A DNA stretch of 64,000 nucleotides from an uncultured Aurantimonas sp. (GCA_947488615.1 CANKZU010000017.1:1-64000), one strand, 5' to 3'. Counted from the stretch's first letter, positions 10,655-19,365 are shown. Notes: a model not told the origin generated them from the sequence alone. A program made the numbers and translations.

Positions 10655-11071
10655 CTATTCGTCGCGGTAGACCTTCTCGCGGCGCTCGTGCCGTTCCTGC
10701 GCTTCCAGCGACATCGTTGCGATCGGCCGCGCGTCCAGCCGCTTCAGGCTGATCGGCTCACCCGTCTCTTCACAATAGCCGTATGTGCCCTCGTCGATCC
10801 GCTCCAGCGCGGCGTCGATCTTGGCGATCAACTTGCGATGGCGGTCCCGCGCGCGCAACTCGATGGCGCGGTCCGTTTCCGAGGAGGCACGATCGGCCGC
10901 ATCGGCGAGATTGCTGTTGTCATTGGCGAGAGCCGCGAGCGTCTCTCGCGACTCGCGCAGGATTTCCGCCTTCCAAGCCAGCAGCTTCTTGCGGAAATAA
11001 TCCCTCTGGCCATCATTCATGAACTGCCCGTCCTCGGACAAGGTCGCCTCGATATTGAGTGTCTCGCTCAT
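10655..11071 (-). CDS. dksA: RNA polymerase-binding protein DksA
   Basis: Secondary-channel regulator of RNA polymerase that acts with ppGpp. 138 aa. The coiled coil with the conserved tip (ADAADRASSE) spans about residues 20-90, and the zinc-finger region GYCEETGEPISLKRLDARPIATM follows. Only the first of the four zinc cysteines is kept (Cys100); the others are Thr103, Ser121 and Ala124. Such cysteine-poor fingers are known in alphaproteobacterial DksA, so this is probably a metal-independent form. The start at 11071 follows GGAGGT; a longer frame adds 7 residues. Confidence 0.93.
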   Translation of the reverse strand: MSETLNIEATLSEDGQFMNDGQRDYFRKKLLAWKAEILRESRETLAALANDNSNLADAADRASSETDRAIELRARDRHRKLIAKIDAALERIDEGTYGYCEETGEPISLKRLDARPIATMSLEAQERHERREKVYRDE

Positions 11072-11366
11072 CACGCACCTCCGTTCACGCAATCGGGCTT
11101 ATAACGACGCTTTCCGCAGCGAACAAGCTGTTCATAGACTACAACCTGAAAGTGAACGGGTTTCTAACACCCCGTTTTTCTTCGCTTTTCGTCGGGGCTT
11201 TTCGCCCCGCGCGATGATGCGGCTATGACAAGCGAGAAACGTGCCGGCCCGTGTGTTCGCGCCTTCCGGCGCAAAGAACCGCGATGCCGCCTTGCAGGGT
11301 AAGAAGCGCACCGGCTTGACCATCACAGGATTGCCCGACGCCGTCGTTTCGGCATAGTCCATCGCC
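11072..11366. other. Intergenic region between dksA and the SixA-type gene
   Basis: 295 bp between divergent genes, so it should hold both promoters. A CGGGGC/GCCCCG hairpin lies at 11193-11209 without a T run on either strand. A minus-strand open frame of 78 codons (11132-11368) starts inside the neighbouring gene; I could not recognise it and do not call it. Confidence 0.4.
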
Positions 11367-11894
11367 ATGTCCGCCTTATCTCATAGCCACCGCCTCTATA
11401 TCCTGCGCCACGCGCATTCGTCATGGGCCCTTCCCGGCCAACGCGATCACCAACGCCCGCTGGATGCACGCGGGCGCAAGGAAGCCGACCGTCTTGCGGA
11501 GTTCATCGCAAGGAAAGGCTACCGCTTTGACGTGGTGGTGTGTTCGACCGCGAAGCGGGCGAGCGAGACCTATGACCGGATCCGCCCCCAACTCCGATCC
11601 ACCAGCCGCGAAGAGGACTCGGACGCTCTCTATGCCCTGGGCGTCGAGGCCTATTACGACGCGGCGCGACGCCACGGCGACTGCGATGCGGTTCTCCTCG
11701 TCGGCCACAATCCGGTGATCGAGGAATTCACCCTGTCGCTCATCGCGGATGGCGATCCCGCCGCCATCGAAGCCATTCGGATGGGCTTCCCCACCTGCGG
11801 CCTCGCCGTCGTGGAGTTTTCCAAACCGCTGGGCGCGATCGAACTGGGCACCGGCCGACTGCGCGAGTTCGTCGATCCGCATGATCTGGGTTAG
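11367..11894 (+). CDS. SixA-type histidine phosphatase
   Basis: Branch of the histidine phosphatase (phosphoglycerate mutase-like) superfamily that in enteric bacteria removes phosphate from His-containing phosphotransfer domains. 175 aa. The N-terminal phospho-His motif is LYILRHAHSSW, followed by the conserved HQRPLDARGRKEADRLAEF, CSTAKRASETY and VGHNPVIEEF elements. Nearby cckA makes a phosphorelay target tempting, but neighbours are not co-transcribed and the substrate is unproven. Confidence 0.82.
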   Translation: MSALSHSHRLYILRHAHSSWALPGQRDHQRPLDARGRKEADRLAEFIARKGYRFDVVVCSTAKRASETYDRIRPQLRSTSREEDSDALYALGVEAYYDAARRHGDCDAVLLVGHNPVIEEFTLSLIADGDPAAIEAIRMGFPTCGLAVVEFSKPLGAIELGTGRLREFVDPHDLG

Positions 11895-11975
11895 ACGAAG
11901 GAGGCGCACTTTCGACGCGCATCGTCAGCGCCTATATCGCCGGCAGCCCGTCTCCAGAGGATTTCCGCCCCGCCT

Positions 11976-13427
11976 ATGACCTCTCTTGCCGACGAGGCCC
12001 GTCTCGTCCTCGATACCTTCGCCGATCGCACGACCGGCCTTTTCCACCCGACCGTGCGTCTCGGCGTCACCGGTCTGTCGCGGGCCGGCAAGACCGTCTT
12101 CATCACCGCGCTGGTGCATAACCTTCTGCATGGCGGCCGGCTGCCGCTGTTCGGAGCCCAGGCCGGAGGACGCATCCTGCGCAGCTATCTGGAGGAGCAG
12201 CCCGACGACGCGGTGCCGCGCTTCCAATACGAGGACCACATCCGCACGATCCTCGAGGACCGGGCCTGGCCGCAATCGACCCGGGCGATCTCCGAATTGC
12301 GGCTGACGATCGAATATGAATCGGCCTCGGGCTGGTCGCGGATGTTTTCCGGTGGCCGGCTATCGATCGATATCGTCGACTATCCGGGCGAATGGCTGCT
12401 CGACCTGCCGCTGCTCGACAAGGATTTTTCGACCTTCTCGAGTGAGGCGATCGCGCGCGCCCGATTGCCCTCGCGCAGCCATCTCGCCCGCGACTATCTC
12501 GCGCTGCTCGAAACAGTGGATCTGGCAGCCCCGGCCGACGAACCGACAGCCCAGGCCTTGCACGCCGCCTTCGCCAGATATCTGACAGCCTGCCGCGCCG
12601 ACAGGACGGCGCTGTCGACCTTGCCGCCGGGACGTTTCCTGATGCCGGGCGACCTCGAAGGCTCCCCCGCCCTCACCTTCGCCCCGCTGCCGGTCGAGCC
12701 CGGCCACACCTATCCCAAGGGCTCGCTCGCGGCACTGCTGGCGCGGCGCTACGAGGCCTACAAGACGGTGGTGGTGAAACCCTTCTTCCGCGAGCATTTC
12801 GCCCGGCTCGACCGCCAGATCCTCTTGGTCGACGTCATGCAGGCGATCAACGCCGGCCCCGAGGCCGTCCGCGATCTCGAAACCGCGCTCGCCGACATCC
12901 TCGCCTGCTTCCGTCCGGGCCGCTCGAGCTGGCTCGGCTCGTTCCTCACCCGGCGAATCGACCGCATTCTCGTCGCCGCGACCAAGGCCGATCATCTCCA
13001 CCGCGACAGCCATCGCAGGCTCGAATCCATCGTTCGCCGGATGCTCGACGACGCCATCGCGCGCGCCCACTTTTCCGGCGCCCGAACCGATGTTCTCGCC
13101 CTTGCCGCGATCCGGGCGACCCGCGAGGCGAGCGTCGACGACCGCGGCGACACGCTGCCCGTTATCGTCGGCACGCCCGCGGCCGGCGAGACGATCGGCG
13201 ACGAAACCTTCGACGGCAAGACCGAGACGGCGATCTTTCCCGGCGACCTGCCCGCCGATCCCGCGCGGCTGTTCGTCGAAAGTGATGGCGGCACGGGGGG
13301 CCCGATCCAGTTCGTGCGCTTCAAGCCGCCGAAGCTCGAACGCGACGCGGCCGGGATGACGCTCTCGCTGCCGCATATCCGGCTCGACCGGGCCCTCGAA
13401 TTCCTGTTGGGAGATCGCCTGGCATGA
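11976..13427 (+). CDS. YcjX-family P-loop protein (DUF463)
   Basis: A 483-aa predicted GTPase-like protein. The P-loop is GLSRAGKTVF near residue 30. Family blocks include DYPGEWLLDLPLL, LFVDVMQAINAGPEA-like text and FLTRRIDRILVAATKADHLH, the last resembling a nucleotide-specificity segment (TKAD). Its stop overlaps the start of the YcjF-like membrane protein by ATGA. The pair is widely conserved in proteobacteria and linked to envelope stress in enterics; the molecular role is unknown. Confidence 0.88.
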   Translation: MTSLADEARLVLDTFADRTTGLFHPTVRLGVTGLSRAGKTVFITALVHNLLHGGRLPLFGAQAGGRILRSYLEEQPDDAVPRFQYEDHIRTILEDRAWPQSTRAISELRLTIEYESASGWSRMFSGGRLSIDIVDYPGEWLLDLPLLDKDFSTFSSEAIARARLPSRSHLARDYLALLETVDLAAPADEPTAQALHAAFARYLTACRADRTALSTLPPGRFLMPGDLEGSPALTFAPLPVEPGHTYPKGSLAALLARRYEAYKTVVVKPFFREHFARLDRQILLVDVMQAINAGPEAVRDLETALADILACFRPGRSSWLGSFLTRRIDRILVAATKADHLHRDSHRRLESIVRRMLDDAIARAHFSGARTDVLALAAIRATREASVDDRGDTLPVIVGTPAAGETIGDETFDGKTETAIFPGDLPADPARLFVESDGGTGGPIQFVRFKPPKLERDAAGMTLSLPHIRLDRALEFLLGDRLA

Positions 13428-14536
13428 GCAACGACGAGAGCCAACGCCCGGGCCGGCGTCCCGGCGCCTATCGGCTGGAAGAGGCGGGTATCCCCCGCTC
13501 CGACCAGCCGCGCGAAACGGCAACGCCGGGCCGGTCCCCGCGCGCCATTGAGGATCTGGCGCGGATCACCATCGAGCCGGACGACGCCATCGAGCGTGAG
13601 GCGATCGTGGAGCTTGAGATCGAGCAGACGGCGCGGCGGCGCCACGGCTTCTCCTTCGGCAAATTGTTTCTCGGCGCCCTCGGCATTCTCGTCTCGCTCG
13701 GTGTCGGCCTCGCGGTCGACAGCCTGATCCGGGATCTGTTCGCCCGATCGGAGTGGCTCGGATGGGCGGCGCTCGTTGTTGCCATCCTGCTCGTCGTCGG
13801 CGCGCTTGGCGTGGCCCTGCGGGAAATCATCGGCCTGATGCGGCTTGCCGCCGTCGACCGCGAGCGCCAGGCCGCGCTCGCCGCCTATGAGGCCAACTCC
13901 GCCGAGGATGCGAAAGCGGTCGTGCGGACGCTGACCACCCTCCTGTCCGATCGGCCCGAAACGGCGAACGGCCGGGCGCGGATGGCCGAACTCGACGGCG
14001 AGGTGATCGATGGCGCCGATCTGATCGCGCTCGCCGAACGCGAGATCGTGGTGCCTCTGGACGCAAAGGCCCGCGCCCTTGTTCTCCTCTCGGCCAAGCG
14101 GGTTTCGGTGGTGACCGCCGTCAGCCCGAAGGCCCTCGTCGATGTCGCCTATGTCCTGTTCGAGACCGTCAAGCTCATCCGGCGCATGTCGGAACTCTAC
14201 GGCGCGCGGCCGGGCACGCTCGGGCTGGTGCGGCTAACCCGCGATGTGGTGGCGCATCTGGCGGTGACGGGATCGATCGCCATCGGCGACGGCGTGATGC
14301 AGCAACTGCTCGGGCATGGCGTGGCGGCAAAGCTGTCCGCCCGCCTTGGCGAAGGCGTGGTGAATGGTCTTCTGACGGCGCGCGTCGGCCTTGCCGCGAT
14401 GGACCTTTGCCGGCCCCTGCCCTTTCTGCGGGTTCGCCGACCGTCGATCGGCGATGTCCTCGGCGATCTCACCGCGATCGGCGCGATCCGGCCGGCGCGG
14501 GCGGCCTCGGATGACAGCCGAAGCGACAAATCGTGA
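13424..14536 (+). CDS. YcjF-like membrane protein (TIGR01620)
   Basis: 370 aa. The first 75 residues are charged and cytoplasmic-looking. Two membrane segments follow (LFLGALGILVSLGVGLAV and LGWAALVVAILLVVGALGVAL, about residues 80-130), then a long soluble part ending in the DUF697-type region (DVAYVLFETVKLIRRMSELYG and GDGVMQQLLGHGVAAKLSARLGEGVVNGLL). It overlaps the ycjX-like gene by 4 bp, so the two are translated together and probably act together at the inner membrane. Confidence 0.87.
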   Translation: MSNDESQRPGRRPGAYRLEEAGIPRSDQPRETATPGRSPRAIEDLARITIEPDDAIEREAIVELEIEQTARRRHGFSFGKLFLGALGILVSLGVGLAVDSLIRDLFARSEWLGWAALVVAILLVVGALGVALREIIGLMRLAAVDRERQAALAAYEANSAEDAKAVVRTLTTLLSDRPETANGRARMAELDGEVIDGADLIALAEREIVVPLDAKARALVLLSAKRVSVVTAVSPKALVDVAYVLFETVKLIRRMSELYGARPGTLGLVRLTRDVVAHLAVTGSIAIGDGVMQQLLGHGVAAKLSARLGEGVVNGLLTARVGLAAMDLCRPLPFLRVRRPSIGDVLGDLTAIGAIRPARAASDDSRSDKS

Positions 14537-14619
14537 AGACGCCCGCAAGGCTTGATTAACCCTTCCGGGCGATAAAGGCAGCCTGATCCAGCCACCCCGT
14601 CTGCTAGGAAGGTTCGCCC

Positions 14620-15153
14620 ATGTCCCGCATGCTGACCACCGGTCTCGCCTTCGCCATCGCCGCCGGTGCGGCGCTGGCGACGCCGGCCCGCGCCGACCCG
14701 GACGAAGCCTTCTTCCGCCAGGTCGTCGGCCAGTGGTCGGGGCCAGGCGAGATCGTTGCCGGCAAATACAAGGGCACCAAATTCGTCTGCGACTTCGCCG
14801 GCTCTCAGCACCCGAGGAAATTGGGCATGGAATTGGACGGCTCCTGCCGCGTCGGCGTGTTCTCGCAGCCAATGCGGGCCGAGGTCGTACGCTCGGGCAA
14901 GGGCTACACCGGCGCCTTCCAGGACGGCGCCAAGGGCAAGGGTCTCGACATTGTCTCCGGCAATGTCGATCGCGACAAGATCGTCGTCGGCCTCGACCGC
15001 AAGCAGCTCAAGGGCGCGATGATCGCCCGCCTCGACGGAGCCGGCGCGATGGCGATCACCGTGTCGGTCCGGGTGGCGTCCGAACTGGTGCCGGTCATCG
15101 GCATGAATTTGAAGCGCACGGGCGGCACACGTCAGAGCGCGCTGGTGAAGTAG
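14620..15153 (+). CDS. Secreted protein, possible small beta-barrel
   Basis: 177-codon gene with a clear signal peptide (MSRMLTTGLAFAIAAGAALATPARA, cleaved before DPDEAFF). The mature part begins FRQVVGQWSGPGEIVAGKYKG and continues with alternating short hydrophobic strands and Gly turns, like a lipocalin or nitrobindin-type barrel. No catalytic motif is seen. I do not recognise a named family. It stands alone between ycjF and the lower-GC region at 15.2 kb. Confidence 0.7.
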   Translation: MSRMLTTGLAFAIAAGAALATPARADPDEAFFRQVVGQWSGPGEIVAGKYKGTKFVCDFAGSQHPRKLGMELDGSCRVGVFSQPMRAEVVRSGKGYTGAFQDGAKGKGLDIVSGNVDRDKIVVGLDRKQLKGAMIARLDGAGAMAITVSVRVASELVPVIGMNLKRTGGTRQSALVK

Positions 15154-15194
15154 GGAAGGCTGTCGCCGAAGGACTATTTCGTACTGGCAAATAT

Positions 15195-15228
15195 TTGAAA
15201 CCGAACTGCCAATTCAATTCTGTTTCAA
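15195..15228. repeat. Inverted repeat at the 3' end of the SeqA_N-RAMA gene
   Basis: TTGAAAC (15195-15201) and GTTTCAA (15222-15228) are exact complements with a 20-nt spacer. The right arm covers the stop codon of the gene at 15225. The core TGAAAC/GTTTCA recurs in the inverted repeat on the other side of this gene. Confidence 0.5.
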
Positions 15229-15671
15229 GCTGAGGTGTCTCGGACGTTGTCCCGCATTTCCTTGAGCGAGCGCCAATGTGCTTCGCCGGGGAATTTCGCT
15301 TCCCAATAGTTCCACCCGTTTAGCTGCGTCTTACCCCCGCCTTTGGTAACAGCAAGTGCATTGGCAGCGGCCGAGAGAGTTCCGAAAGCCTTGTCACCTA
15401 TGACAAGATTTCCATCGAAAAACTTCCCTTCGTAGCGCTGCTTTCCCCGCTGATATTGCATCCGAGCGACCGAGCCGTGAGGTACCTTCACGCCGTCCTC
15501 AACCCAGGGAATGCCGCTCCCCGGTCTGGGGCTCTCTTCGGTTCTTAGTTCTGGCGGCGGCATGTTCAGGAGTCGTCGAAGAGCGACGTATTGAGGTTCG
15601 TCAAACCCCTTCCGCTCAGCCTCTATCAGTTTGTGAATATCCCAATCGATATCGATCTTTTGGAGCTGCAT
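15225..15671 (-). CDS. SeqA_N-like plus RAMA domain protein, putative DNA-modification reader
   Basis: 148 aa. Residues 1-36 (IDIDWDIHKLIEAE...ALRRLLNMP) follow the pattern of the SeqA N-terminal oligomerisation domain: a beta strand then two helices ending in LRRLL. After a Pro-rich linker, residues about 60-130 match the RAMA domain (restriction adenine methylase associated), with VKVPHGSVARMQYQRGKQRY, a short LxxGDKAF strand, TLSAAANAL and LNGWNYWE. RAMA is thought to read modified adenine. The ATG at 15671 is chosen because GAGGAG lies 8 nt upstream; an earlier ATG overlaps that site. The gene is alone, with no methylase or nuclease beside it, and has visibly lower GC than its neighbours. 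Confidence 0.72.
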   Translation of the reverse strand: MQLQKIDIDWDIHKLIEAERKGFDEPQYVALRRLLNMPPPELRTEESPRPGSGIPWVEDGVKVPHGSVARMQYQRGKQRYEGKFFDGNLVIGDKAFGTLSAAANALAVTKGGGKTQLNGWNYWEAKFPGEAHWRSLKEMRDNVRDTSA

Positions 15672-15768
15672 ATCTGATCTCCTCATAGAAATGATTGCCG
15701 AAACCAGACACTGGCAGGCTTCAAAATCTCCGTCAAGGAGAAAAAGGAGTAATTAGAGAAATTGGAGC

Positions 15769-15800
15769 TCTGAAACAGACCCGTTGTATCCTGTTTCAGA
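15769..15800. repeat. Inverted repeat upstream of the SeqA_N-RAMA gene
   Basis: TCTGAAACAG (15769-15778) and CTGTTTCAGA (15791-15800) form a perfect 10-bp inverted repeat with a 12-nt spacer, about 100 bp upstream of the gene start and just beyond the folK 3' end. It could be an operator, a folK terminator or a boundary repeat. Confidence 0.55.
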
Positions 15801-15843
15801 TATGCCTCGCGGAACGCGCTTGCCCCGCGCCGGCGTTCTTTCC

Positions 15844-16362
15844 TCAACGAGCCTCGCCCGTCTTCCGCCACCAATCGCCGTCCTCGCTTGCCGGTTCGAC
15901 CCCGTCCCGGTCGACCTGCGCGGCCCATTCCGCCACCGTCCGTTCCCCAAAGCGCAGCTCCGGCGCGATGTCGGCGAGCGGCACGATGACGAAGGCCCGC
16001 TCGCTCACGCGCGGATGCGGCAGGGTCAGTGCCGCGTCCTCGTAGGGCATCCCGTCATAATCGAGCACGTCGAGATCGAGCGTGCGCGGCCCCCAGCGCT
16101 CGCGCCGCTCGCGCTTGAACGCCCGCTCGGTGTCAAGACACAGATCGAGGACCTCGCGAGGCGCCAGCGTCGTCTCGATCGCGGCGCAGGCGTTGAAAAA
16201 GAAGGGCTGATCGGTGATGCCCCAGGGCGGCGTGCGATACAGCCGCGAGACGGCGGCGATCCGCGTATCGGCGCGCGCGTCGATCAGGCGCAGCGCCGCC
16301 GCCATCGTCTTTGCCGGATCGCCGATATTGCCGCCGAGACCGAGAGTGGCTTTGGCCGTCAC
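15844..16362 (-). CDS. folK: HPPK, 6-hydroxymethyl-7,8-dihydropterin pyrophosphokinase
   Basis: Transfers pyrophosphate from ATP to 6-hydroxymethyl-dihydropterin, the step before dihydropteroate synthase in folate synthesis. 172 aa. The start is LGLGGNIGD, then SRLYRTPPWG, QPFFFNACAAIET, and the signature RWGPRTLDLDVLDYDG, then LPHPRVSERAFV. It overlaps folP by ATGA. In many Rhizobiales folB lies between these two genes; here it does not. Confidence 0.95.
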   Translation of the reverse strand: MTAKATLGLGGNIGDPAKTMAAALRLIDARADTRIAAVSRLYRTPPWGITDQPFFFNACAAIETTLAPREVLDLCLDTERAFKRERRERWGPRTLDLDVLDYDGMPYEDAALTLPHPRVSERAFVIVPLADIAPELRFGERTVAEWAAQVDRDGVEPASEDGDWWRKTGEAR

Positions 16363-17219
16363 CAGCGTTCGCCCTTCATGGCGCGGCGCATGGCGTCGGC
16401 GATCCGCAGCGCGTCGCGGTTGGCCGGCACGTTGTGGACGCGAAAGATGTCGGCACCGCGCTCGCGCAAAAGCGCGCTGGTCGCCGCCGTCGCGATGTCC
16501 GGCTCCGGGTCCTCGCTGCCCACCGCGCCGCGCACGAAACGCTTGCGCGATGTGCCGACGAGGAGCGGAAAGCCGAGCGCCTTCATTTCATCCAGCCGGG
16601 CGAGCAGCATCAAATTCTCCGGCCCATCCTTGGCGAAGCCAAAGCCCGGATCGAGAACGATGGCTGCGTCCGGCACACCGGCCTTGCGGGCAATCTCCAG
16701 CGATTTCTCCAGAAACAGGAACTGATCGGCGATGACGTCGGGCAATGTCTCGCGCTCGCGTCCCGTATGCATCAAGCACAGCCCGGCGCCGGTCTCCGCC
16801 GCGACCCGTGCGATCGCCTCGTCCCTCTGGGCGCCCCACACGTCGTTGACGATGTGCGCGCCGGCCGCCACGGCCATCCGTGCGGTTTCGGAGCGGTAAG
16901 TGTCGACCGAGATGAGACAGTCGGAACGGCGCGCCAGTTCCTCGATCACCGGCATGATCCGGCGCTGCTCCTCGGCGGCGTCGATGGGCGTCGCGCCGGG
17001 CCGGGTCGATTCGCCGCCAATATCGACGATCGCCGCGCCCTGCTCGACCATCTTCAGCGACTCCGCGACGGCCGCCTCGACGCTGGCGTAGCGCCCCCCG
17101 TCGGAGAAGCTGTCGGGCGTGGCGTTGAGGACGCCCATGATGTGGGCGGCGCCGGACAGATCAAGGCTGCGGCCGTGAGCCACATGCCAGACTCCGCCGC
17201 GCGGTTCGATCAGGTCCAT
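16359..17219 (-). CDS. folP: Dihydropteroate synthase
   Basis: Joins pterin pyrophosphate and p-aminobenzoate to dihydropteroate; the target of sulfonamides. 286 aa. Motifs are GVLNATPDSFSDGG, VDIGGESTRPGATP, HIVNDVWG, LDPGFGFAKD and LLVGTSRKRFV, all intact. It is first gene of the folP-folK pair, which is translationally coupled. Confidence 0.95.
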   Translation of the reverse strand: MDLIEPRGGVWHVAHGRSLDLSGAAHIMGVLNATPDSFSDGGRYASVEAAVAESLKMVEQGAAIVDIGGESTRPGATPIDAAEEQRRIMPVIEELARRSDCLISVDTYRSETARMAVAAGAHIVNDVWGAQRDEAIARVAAETGAGLCLMHTGRERETLPDVIADQFLFLEKSLEIARKAGVPDAAIVLDPGFGFAKDGPENLMLLARLDEMKALGFPLLVGTSRKRFVRGAVGSEDPEPDIATAATSALLRERGADIFRVHNVPANRDALRIADAMRRAMKGERW

Positions 17220-17416
17220 CTCAGCTCCGGTCCGTAAATCCCTTGGCTATGTCGGTAGCGCCTGCCAATCCTTCGCGCAATTATGTGTGCGCCTCCCAGG
17301 GGTGATCGACTCGGGTCCAGAACGTTGACCGAACCGGCCAAATGATGAACGGGTGATCCGGTGGCGGCCACGCTGAGCGCCAGCCTGCGTGCGACGGCCG
17401 CCGTGCCGACTATTCT

Positions 17417-18232
17417 GTGACGAAAGCAGCTTTCATGAGACTTCACGCCGTCAAGCAATGGATCAGTGACCGGGTCGAACTGACCACCCTCATCGCCGCG
17501 CTCCTCGTCGCCGCGTCTATCTGGGGTTTCGTCTCGGTCGCCGGCGAAGTGGTGGAGGGTGACACCAAGGGCTTCGACGCCGAGATTCTGCTGTCGCTGC
17601 GCAATCCGGCCGATGCGTCCGACCCGCTGGGCCCGCGCTGGGCGGAGGAGTTCGGCCGCGACATGACCGCCTTCGGCGGCACCGGCGTGCTGATTCTGGT
17701 GACCTTGTTCGCCGCCGGCTTCCTCTGGATGCAGGGCAAACGCCGTTCGATGCTGCTGGTCGTCGCGGCGATCGGCAGCGGCTTCCTGATGAGCCAGCTT
17801 CTCAAATACGGTTTCGACCGCCCCCGGCCCTCGCTCGTCCCGCATGGCTCCTTCGTCTACACGGCGAGTTTTCCCAGCGGCCACGCCATGATGTCGGCGG
17901 TCACCTATCTGACGCTGGCGATCCTCGTCGCCCGCGTCCAGTCGAGGCGCAGCGTGCGCGCGTTTCTGATCAGCGTGGCGGTCTTCCTGACTGTCCTCGT
18001 CGGCGTCAGCCGGGTCTATCTCGGCGTGCACTGGCCGTCCGACGTGCTGGCCGGTTGGACGGCGGGCGCGGCCTGGGCGGTCGGCTGGTGGATGATCGCC
18101 AGATGGCTGGAAACGCGCGGCGCGGTAGAACCGGAATCGGCGGAAGAGCCAGCCGAGACATCTGTCGCGGCGAGCGCGGAGCGACATCGCCTCGCCGATT
18201 CCCGGTCCACGGGGCACGCTCCGACCAGTTGA
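17417..18232 (+). CDS. PAP2-family membrane phosphatase
   Basis: 271 aa integral membrane phosphatase. The three PAP2 motifs are present: KYGFDRPRP (about 135), SFPSGHAMM (about 155) and SRVYLGVHWPSDVLAG (about 200). Five or six membrane segments are visible. Likely substrates are undecaprenyl pyrophosphate or phosphatidic acid; the sequence does not decide. An ATG six codons later (17435) is an alternative start. The last 40 residues are polar and probably cytoplasmic. Confidence 0.85.
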   Translation: MTKAAFMRLHAVKQWISDRVELTTLIAALLVAASIWGFVSVAGEVVEGDTKGFDAEILLSLRNPADASDPLGPRWAEEFGRDMTAFGGTGVLILVTLFAAGFLWMQGKRRSMLLVVAAIGSGFLMSQLLKYGFDRPRPSLVPHGSFVYTASFPSGHAMMSAVTYLTLAILVARVQSRRSVRAFLISVAVFLTVLVGVSRVYLGVHWPSDVLAGWTAGAAWAVGWWMIARWLETRGAVEPESAEEPAETSVAASAERHRLADSRSTGHAPTS

Positions 18233-18300
18233 TCGAGGCCCCTCGGTTGTATCGCGGTCACCGACTGATGGACCCGGAGCACCGCGATCTGTGAATGGTG

Positions 18301-18329
18301 TCACAAGTTTGTCGCCGCAGACCTTGTGA
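18301..18329. promoter_or_regulatory. Inverted repeat upstream of livH, candidate operator
   Basis: TCACAAG (18301-18307) and CTTGTGA (18323-18329) are exact complements 15 nt apart, 115 bp before the livH start, in the 211-bp gap after the PAP2 gene. The 22-bp half-site spacing fits a dimeric regulator on one face of the helix. Confidence 0.4.
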
Positions 18330-18443
18330 AGGCTTGCGGACGTCGCGTCGCTATGGAATTGATCATGGCTTGCGACGCGTGTTCCTGACAGCTCGACGCG
18401 TCGGCCGGAAACGGCGAACCCAGCACCGGAACACGGGCGGACC

Positions 18444-19361
18444 ATGGAATATTTTCTCCAGCAGTTGATCAACGGGATCACCCTCGGGTCGATCTACGGC
18501 CTGATCGCCATCGGCTATACGATGGTCTACGGCATCATCGGCATGATCAATTTCGCCCACGGCGAAATCTTCATGATCGGCTCCTTCATCGCGCTCACCG
18601 TGTTCCTCCTGCTCGCGGCGATCGGCATCACCTTCCTGCCGCTGGTGCTGGTGATCATGCTGGCCGTCGCCATGCTTCTCACCGCGCTCTGGGGTTGGAC
18701 CATCGAGCGGGTGGCTTATCGGCCGTTGCGCGGCTCGTTCCGGCTGGCACCGCTGATCACCGCCATCGGCATGTCGATCTTCCTGCAGAACTTCGTCCAG
18801 ATCACGCAGGGGGCGCGGGTCAAGCCGCTGCCGCCGCAGATCCGGGGCGGGATCACCCTGCTCGACGGCCCGGGCGGCATCGTCGTGCAGATCTCCTACA
18901 TGCAGATCATCATCATCGCGACGACCATCGTCCTGATGACCGCCTTCTCGCTGGTCATTTCGCGCACGTCGCTCGGGCGCCAGCAGCGCGCCTGCGAGCA
19001 GGACCAGAAGATGGCCTCCCTGCTCGGCGTCAATGTCGACCGCACGATCTCGCTGACCTTCGTGATGGGCGCAACCCTCGCCGCCGTCGCCGGCATGATG
19101 TACCTCCTCTATTACGGCGTGATTGACTTCTACATCGGCTTCGTCGCCGGCGTGAAAGCCTTCACCGCTGCCGTTCTCGGCGGCATCGGCTCCATGCCTG
19201 GCGCCATGCTCGGAGGTTTGGCCATCGGCCTGATCGAGACCTTCTGGTCGGGCTATTTCTCGGTCGAGTACAAGGACGTCGCGGCCTTCTCCATTCTGGC
19301 GATCGTGCTGATCTTCATGCCCTCCGGCCTGCTTGGCCGGCCGGAAGTCGAGAAGGTCTGA
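18444..19361 (+). CDS. livH: Branched-chain amino-acid ABC transporter permease LivH
   Basis: 305 aa with about eight membrane segments. It begins [20 protein letters not shown] and has the family text [14 protein letters not shown], then [23 protein letters not shown] near the C-terminus, the loop that contacts the ATPase. First gene of livH-livM-livG-livF, all coupled or closely spaced. Confidence 0.95.
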   Translation: MEYFLQQLINGITLGSIYGLIAIGYTMVYGIIGMINFAHGEIFMIGSFIALTVFLLLAAIGITFLPLVLVIMLAVAMLLTALWGWTIERVAYRPLRGSFRLAPLITAIGMSIFLQNFVQITQGARVKPLPPQIRGGITLLDGPGGIVVQISYMQIIIIATTIVLMTAFSLVISRTSLGRQQRACEQDQKMASLLGVNVDRTISLTFVMGATLAAVAGMMYLLYYGVIDFYIGFVAGVKAFTAAVLGGIGSMPGAMLGGLAIGLIETFWSGYFSVEYKDVAAFSILAIVLIFMPSGLLGRPEVEKV

Positions 19362-19365
19362 GACG

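Noticed and set aside
11132..11368. 78-codon minus-strand frame between dksA and the SixA-type gene
   Set aside because: It has a weak ribosome site and starts inside the neighbouring gene; no recognised pattern. Left uncalled, conservation would decide.
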